Part shown: piece after piece, positions 5,995-9,626 of the stretch | Numbering within the stretch: the first letter of the stretch is position 1 | How the letters are laid out: every line of letters begins with the position of its first letter | Source of the DNA: Bacillota bacterium | GTDB lineage: Bacteria; Bacillota; Clostridia; Acetivibrionales; DSM-2933 | Direction: 5' to 3' | Assembly (NCBI GenBank): GCA_023441845.1 | Contig: JAEZNF010000049.1 | Coordinates: 1-9,626, forward strand | Length of the DNA stretch: 9,626 nt | The notes under the pieces: model-generated | Database searches by the model: none | The model's input: only the letters and a program-made list of their open reading frames with translations | Told to the model about the DNA's origin: nothing | Program-made: the position numbers and the translations under genes

Positions 5995-6520
5995 TATTAA
6001 ATTAAAAGCTTTAACAAGAACAGCAGTACTTCTGGCTTTAACCCTGGTGCTTCAGGCTTTGGGCAGATACATTACTGCTTTCATCGGTCCAAACAGTAAT
6101 TTTATTGTCGGGCCGCTTGTAAACGCATGCTTAATAATAGCAGCAGCTTCGGTTGGACTCTGGTCAGGGAGCCTCATTGCTATTATGGCGCCTTTTGGAG
6201 CAGTATTAACAGGCGCAGCAATTCCGCTGCCGTTTATTCCGTTTATAGCAGTTGGAAATTTTCTGCTGGTCTTATTTTTTTACATTTCTAAAAAGAATTA
6301 TTATCTGGGCATATTAATAGGATCTGTTGCAAAATCAGGATTTCTATTTGCTTCGGTATATTTCTTTTTGTATATGTTTAAAGCTGCTTTGGACATAAAG
6401 CCGGGTATTGTAAAAGCTATGTATATGACCTTCAGCTGGCAACAGCTAATTACCGCACTGCTTGGGGGAGCGATAGCATTGGCAGTTATAAAGGCCCTGG
6501 GTAAAAATATAGAAATCTAA
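5987..6520 (+). CDS. ECF transporter S-component-like membrane protein
   Basis: A 177-residue, very hydrophobic protein with about five to six membrane segments (about residues 10-30, 42-60, 60-78, 80-100, 105-130, 153-172), resembling the substrate-binding S components of energy-coupling factor vitamin transporters. The N-terminal KLKALTRTAVLLALTLVLQALG block is typical: S components often carry an Ala/Leu-rich first helix with the signature needed to contact EcfT. No EcfA or EcfT gene is in the window, so it would share a module encoded elsewhere, as group II ECF systems do. ATG 5987 has a strong site, AAAGGAGG, about 5 bases upstream, inside the end of the radical SAM gene. Substrate cannot be read from the sequence; the coupling to a B12-binding-type enzyme makes a cobalamin-related or SAM-related compound a guess worth testing, nothing more. 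Confidence 0.75.
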   Translation: MSNIKLKALTRTAVLLALTLVLQALGRYITAFIGPNSNFIVGPLVNACLIIAAASVGLWSGSLIAIMAPFGAVLTGAAIPLPFIPFIAVGNFLLVLFFYISKKNYYLGILIGSVAKSGFLFASVYFFLYMFKAALDIKPGIVKAMYMTFSWQQLITALLGGAIALAVIKALGKNIEI

Positions 6521-6945
6521 TCAAGCGGAATAATTAAGGATATTCTCGTGCCCTTGGGATGGTTGGGGACAATTTTCAAGCTGTCTGAAAATAAGTTTAC
6601 CAAAGTAAGACCCCATCCCCTGCATGAGACATTGTCAATGTCGGCTACTTCACGGTTCAATTCAACGGAAGCAGAATCTAATCCGTTTCCCTCATCACAT
6701 ATTTCGAAAAATATGGAATTATCCGACTTTTTTATAGTAAGAGATACTTTCCCCGGATTTTTTTCATATCCGTGCTCCAGACAATTTACCAGAAGCTCGT
6801 GAACTGCACTTTTTAGTTTGTATTTAGGTGTCTCTTCGCTTGTAATGCTATCAATAGCTTCCTCGCAAAGCATTAGAAATTTTTCGATGTTTTCTTCGTC
6901 GTATGGTATATATGCCTCGAGATTATATTTAAGTATTTGCATCAT
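6517..6945 (-). CDS. Small HATPase of the anti-sigma factor/serine kinase type (SpoIIAB/RsbW-like)
   Basis: A 142-residue protein made of a single GHKL ATPase domain (HATPase_c_2). Visible motifs are the N-box HELLVNCLEHGY (49-60, Glu50, Asn54, His58), the G1 box ICDEGNGLD (82-90, Asp84) and the G2 box CRGWGLTLV (108-116). Such proteins bind and inhibit a sigma factor or phosphorylate an anti-sigma antagonist on serine. It is not canonical SpoIIAB, because neither spoIIAA nor sigF is adjacent, so the partner is unknown. ATG at 6945 follows AGGAGG (complement of 6951-6956); a second ATG at 6942 is equally possible. It is a monocistronic gene here, divergent from polX and convergent with the transporter-like gene, whose 3' end it overlaps by 4 bases. 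Confidence 0.88.
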   Translation of the reverse strand: MMQILKYNLEAYIPYDEENIEKFLMLCEEAIDSITSEETPKYKLKSAVHELLVNCLEHGYEKNPGKVSLTIKKSDNSIFFEICDEGNGLDSASVELNREVADIDNVSCRGWGLTLVNLFSDSLKIVPNHPKGTRISLIIPLD

Positions 6946-6961
6946 TCACTCCTCCTAAAAT

Positions 6962-6970
6962 ATTATAGCA
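6962..6970 (-). promoter_or_regulatory. Extended -10 promoter for the HATPase gene
   Basis: On the minus strand TGCTATAAT (complement of 6970-6962) is a perfect extended -10 element. The -35 region at the usual 17-base distance (TAGATT) is weak, which is common for extended -10 promoters. Transcription would start near 6956-6955, at the ribosome binding site itself, giving a leader of only about 11 bases. Confidence 0.5.
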
Positions 6971-7020
6971 TTCATCTTACTTAAAATCTAGACAGATTGT
7001 TCTTTTAAACAGATTTTATT

Positions 7021-7051
7021 TTGGGTAAAATTATGTTGGAAAGTATATAAT
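7021..7051 (+). promoter_or_regulatory. Possible promoter for polX
   Basis: TTGGGT (7021-7026) and TATATA (7044-7049) are 17 bases apart; a TATAAT at 7046-7051 gives a 19-base spacer instead. The gene must have its own start of transcription because its upstream neighbour runs the other way. Confidence 0.4.
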
Positions 7052-7071
7052 TCTATAAATGGAGGAATTCA

Positions 7072-8799
7072 ATGGATAAGCATGAGATAAGCATTATACT
7101 TAAAGATATAGGTACACTTCTTGAGATAAAGGGCGAGAGCTTCTTTAAATCCAAAGCATATTATGATGCTGCCCGGAATATTGAACTTATAGATGGAGAT
7201 CTGGAGGTTATTGTCAATAGTGGTGAATTAAAAGAGATAAGGGGATTTGGCGATGCTTTAACGCAAAAGATCACCGAACTGGTAAAAAAAGGTCGTCTGG
7301 AATACTATGAAAAGCTGAAGGAGTCAATACCGGCAGGCCTTATGGAAATGCTGAAAATACCGGGGTTGGGAGCTAAAAAAATTAAAGTGATATATGAAAA
7401 GCTTAACATAGAAACAATCGGAGAATTAAAATACGCCTGTCTGGAAAACAGGCTGGCCAAACTATCGGGTTTTGGGGAAAAGACCCAGGCAAAAATTCTG
7501 GAGGGCATTGAGAACCTGGGAAAGTACGCCGGCAAGTACCACTTCCACTTTGCAGCAAGCTTAGCGGAGGAACTTAAGAAATCTTTTATGGAAAGTGGTT
7601 TGGTGATAAGGTGCAGTGAGGGTGGGAGCCTCCGAAGAAAGAAGGAAGTGGTAAAAGATATAGACCTTCTTGTGAGCAGTAGCGCAAACACAGAAGTTAT
7701 GGACTTTTTTGCTTCTCATCCTTTGGTTTTAAAAGTGGTTTCAAAGGGTGAAACCAAATCCAGTGCAGTACTGAAGGATGGTATAAACGCTGATTTGAGG
7801 GTTGTATCCGACGATGAGTTTCCGTATGCACTGCATCATTTTACCGGAAGCAAGGAGCATAATACTGCTTTAAGGCACATAGCCAAACAACAGGGTATAA
7901 AAATGAACGAGTACGGATTGTTTAAAGATGAAGAACTTATAAAGTGCAAGGATGAGGAAGATATCTTCAAGGTGTTCGGAATGTCATATATCCCGCCGGA
8001 ACTAAGAGAAAACAACGGAGAACTGGAAGAGGCTTTAAAAGGCGGAATTCCCGAATTAGTAACGGTTGGTGATTTAAGAGGGGTTATACATGTGCATTCC
8101 AATTACAGCGACGGAAGTAACAGTATTGAAGAACTGGTCTTGTATTGTAAGGAGAAAGGTTATTCATACATGGGAATATCAGACCACAGCCAGACCGCCT
8201 ACTATGCCGGAGGTCTCACAGTAGACGATATAAAAAGGCAGCATGAGGAGATAGACAGGCTGAATGAAAAGCATGGGGATTTTACAATATTAAAGGGAAT
8301 AGAGCTGGATATATTGCCTGATGGAAGCCTTGACTATAACGATGATATTCTATCGTGGTTTGACTTTACAATAGCTTCGGTACATTCTTCATTCCGGCTG
8401 GAGGAAAAAGCCATGACCGAGAGAGTTGTAAGGGCGATGCAAAACAAATACGTTAAAATTCTGGGACATCCGACCGGGAGACTGCTTCTTTCGAGGGAGC
8501 CTTATAAAATAAACATGGATGCAATTATTGAAACTGCATCTATAAAAAATGTAGCTATTGAAATAAATGCCAACCCCCACAGGCTTGATTTGGATTGGCG
8601 TTATGTAAAAGCGGCAAAGGAAGCCGGATGTAAGTTTGCAGTATGCCCTGATGCCCATGACCTGAAGGGCATTGATAATGCAGTATTTGGTATTAACATA
8701 GCCCGTAAGGGATGGCTTGTAAAATCGGATGTCATAAATACTTCGGATACTTCTGCTGTTAGAAGTATGTTGAATGGAAAAATATATAGTAATTTATAG
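7072..8799 (+). CDS. polX: Bacterial family X DNA polymerase with PHP domain
   Basis: PolX is a gap-filling DNA repair polymerase with an attached metal-dependent exonuclease/phosphoesterase, acting in base excision repair. The 575 residues match B. subtilis PolX (about 570). In order: helix-hairpin-helix DNA-binding elements (GFGDAL near 58, IPGLGAKKI near 96, SGFGEKTQAKI near 132); the nucleotidyltransferase motif GGSLRRKKEVVKDIDLL (184-200) with metal ligands Asp197 and Asp199 and a likely third Asp241; the HFTGSKEHNTALR block (256-268); and a C-terminal PHP domain (about 335-575) with HVHSNYSDGS (His340, His342, Asp347), SDHS (His372), Glu411, His438, LGHPTGRLL (His466) and CPDAHD (Asp527, His529). 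All catalytic residues of both active sites appear present. ATG 7072 has GGAGG 6 bases upstream. It is flanked by its own promoter region and is not clearly in an operon. Confidence 0.96.
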   Translation: MDKHEISIILKDIGTLLEIKGESFFKSKAYYDAARNIELIDGDLEVIVNSGELKEIRGFGDALTQKITELVKKGRLEYYEKLKESIPAGLMEMLKIPGLGAKKIKVIYEKLNIETIGELKYACLENRLAKLSGFGEKTQAKILEGIENLGKYAGKYHFHFAASLAEELKKSFMESGLVIRCSEGGSLRRKKEVVKDIDLLVSSSANTEVMDFFASHPLVLKVVSKGETKSSAVLKDGINADLRVVSDDEFPYALHHFTGSKEHNTALRHIAKQQGIKMNEYGLFKDEELIKCKDEEDIFKVFGMSYIPPELRENNGELEEALKGGIPELVTVGDLRGVIHVHSNYSDGSNSIEELVLYCKEKGYSYMGISDHSQTAYYAGGLTVDDIKRQHEEIDRLNEKHGDFTILKGIELDILPDGSLDYNDDILSWFDFTIASVHSSFRLEEKAMTERVVRAMQNKYVKILGHPTGRLLLSREPYKINMDAIIETASIKNVAIEINANPHRLDLDWRYVKAAKEAGCKFAVCPDAHDLKGIDNAVFGINIARKGWLVKSDVINTSDTSAVRSMLNGKIYSNL

Positions 8800-8845
8800 C
8801 AGGAATTGAAGGTAAAGGTTGCTTGAATTTTCATGCATATTTTTC

Positions 8846-8874
8846 TTGAATACGTGTCCCAATTAGAATAAAAT
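8846..8874 (+). promoter_or_regulatory. Sigma-A promoter for the trpB2-type gene
   Basis: TTGAAT (8846-8851), exactly 17 bases, then TAAAAT (8869-8874). Four of six and five of six consensus matches at optimal spacing put the transcription start near 8881, leaving a leader of about 92 bases before the start codon. Confidence 0.62.
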
Positions 8875-8900
8875 ATTAATAGGTGTCTTTTTTTTATGGA

Positions 8901-8942
8901 AAATCAGGCATATGTAATGTCATAAACTACAGCGCCTGGTTT
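8901..8942 (+). promoter_or_regulatory. Leader hairpin upstream of the trpB2-type gene
   Basis: AAATCAGGC (8901-8909) pairs with GCCTGGTTT (8934-8942) over nine pairs with one wobble. TATG (8911-8914) and CATA (8921-8924) can form an inner helix within the loop. The structure starts just after a run of eight Ts (8888-8895) and ends about 14 bases before the GAGGAG ribosome binding site. It is not followed by a T run and does not resemble a T-box, which would be longer and carry a GGTGG-type antiterminator. Its role, if any, is unknown. Confidence 0.4.
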
Positions 8943-8972
8943 ATTAACATTTTGTGAGGAGAGATTAGTGTA

Positions 8973-9626
8973 ATGAGTAAGAGAGATGTATCAAAGGTAT
9001 TATTAGACGAGAATGAGATTCCAAAGCAATGGTATAACATAGTTGCGGATATGCCCAACAAGCCTGCTCCCAGTTACAGTCCAATGACCGGTAAAGTGGC
9101 CACATTCGACGATATGGCGGTTATTTTTCCGAAAGATATTATACTGCAGGAAGCTTCAACTGAAAGATGGATAGATATTCCCGATGAAGTAAGGGATATG
9201 TACCGCCAGTGGAGACCGTCTCCGCTATACAGGGCAAGAAATCTAGAAAAGCTTTTAAAGACGCCTGCGAGAATCTACTATAAGTATGAAGGCACAAATG
9301 CTACAGGAAGCCATAAACTGAATTCTTCACTTCCGCAGGCATATTATAATAAAATTGCCGGTATTAAAAGGCTGGCAACCGAAACAGGTGCGGGGCAGTG
9401 GGGAAGTGCGCTGAGCCTGGCCTGCAATTATTTCGGGCTTGAATGTATGGTATATATGGTAAAGGTAAGCTACCAGCAGAAGCCATACAGGCGTTCATTC
9501 ATGCAGACATTTGGCGCCAGCGTTGTAGCAAGTCCAAGCGAGTTGACCAATAGCGGCAGATCAATATTGGAGAAGGACCCTGACAGTACAGGGAGCCTCG
9601 GCATAGCTATCAGTGAGGCTGTTGAG
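8973..9626 (+). CDS. TrpB2-type tryptophan synthase beta chain (TrpB-like PLP enzyme), 5' part
   Basis: The first 218 residues of a pyridoxal-phosphate enzyme that joins indole with serine to give tryptophan; the gene leaves the window in frame. The opening 75 residues, with SPMTGKVATFDDM and an extra N-terminal segment ending before RPSPLYRARNLEKLL (81-95), are typical of the long TrpB2 branch and not of ordinary TrpB1. The cofactor lysine is Lys115 in EGTNATGSHKLNS (106-118), followed by ETGAGQWGSALS (137-148), the conserved substrate-binding loop. ATG 8973 is the only sensible start; GAGGAG (8956-8961) is 11 bases upstream, somewhat far. No trpA or other tryptophan gene is next to it on the visible side. 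TrpB2 enzymes are often encoded apart from the trp operon and may work as indole-salvage enzymes without TrpA. Confidence 0.93.
   Translation, partial: MSKRDVSKVLLDENEIPKQWYNIVADMPNKPAPSYSPMTGKVATFDDMAVIFPKDIILQEASTERWIDIPDEVRDMYRQWRPSPLYRARNLEKLLKTPARIYYKYEGTNATGSHKLNSSLPQAYYNKIAGIKRLATETGAGQWGSALSLACNYFGLECMVYMVKVSYQQKPYRRSFMQTFGASVVASPSELTNSGRSILEKDPDSTGSLGIAISEAVE

Noticed and set aside
8810..8830. A terminator after polX (AATTGAAG with CTTGAATT)
   Set aside because: The pairing is interrupted by a mismatch and lacks a proper T run, so it is too weak to call.
8875..8972. A T-box or tryptophan attenuator before the trpB2-type gene
   Set aside because: The leader is too short, has no GGTGG-type antiterminator box, no terminator hairpin with T run after it, and no short frame with clustered Trp codons.
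1..9626. CRISPR arrays, tRNA or rRNA genes, insertion sequences, phage or toxin-antitoxin genes
   Set aside because: No regularly spaced direct repeats, no cloverleaf or rRNA-like conserved stretches, and no transposase, integrase or toxin-like proteins were recognised on either strand.

Overview
The window looks like chromosomal DNA of a spore-forming, low-GC Gram-positive anaerobe of the class Clostridia. The evidence is AT-rich sequence, strong AGGAGG-type ribosome binding sites, frequent TTTAAA/ATA-rich codons, the gene order peptidase-efp-(small gene)-spoIIIAA, and a sporulation-only gene set. The style fits the Acetivibrio/Ruminiclostridium (Clostridium thermocellum-like) branch, but that placement is an impression from gene content and was not computed.

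Left part (1-1566): the 3' end of an M24B Xaa-Pro peptidase, then efp (translation elongation factor P), then a small clostridial zinc-ribbon protein of the CD1247 type. A clean intrinsic terminator closes this block.

Sporulation block (1590-4104): spoIIIAA and spoIIIAB overlap. They are followed by about 310 bp without a gene but with several inverted repeats, one of them terminator-like, and then by spoIIIAC and spoIIIAD. All four proteins appear full length. In Bacillus subtilis and typical Clostridia the operon continues spoIIIAE-AF-AG-AH. Here it stops after spoIIIAD, and an unrelated unit with its own near-consensus sigma-A promoter begins. The peptidase-efp-small gene-spoIIIAA synteny is kept, so the left edge is the canonical locus; the right half of the operon is absent from this location.

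Middle part (4161-6520): a two-gene unit of a B12-binding-type radical SAM protein (DUF4080 family) overlapping by 8 bp with an ECF-transporter S-component-like membrane protein. It meets, tail to tail with a 4-bp overlap, a minus-strand gene for a small HATPase of the anti-sigma-factor/serine-kinase type (SpoIIAB/RsbW-like).

Right part (7021-9626): divergently from that HATPase gene runs a bacterial family X DNA polymerase with a PHP exonuclease domain (PolX). After it comes the 5' two-thirds or less of a TrpB2-type tryptophan synthase beta chain, with its own sigma-A promoter and a roughly 90-nt leader that can form a hairpin.

No rRNA, tRNA, CRISPR array, insertion sequence, transposase, integrase or phage gene was seen. 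Most of the window is ordinary core genome. The strongest anomalies are the interrupted and truncated spoIIIA operon and the structured, gene-free stretch inside it.
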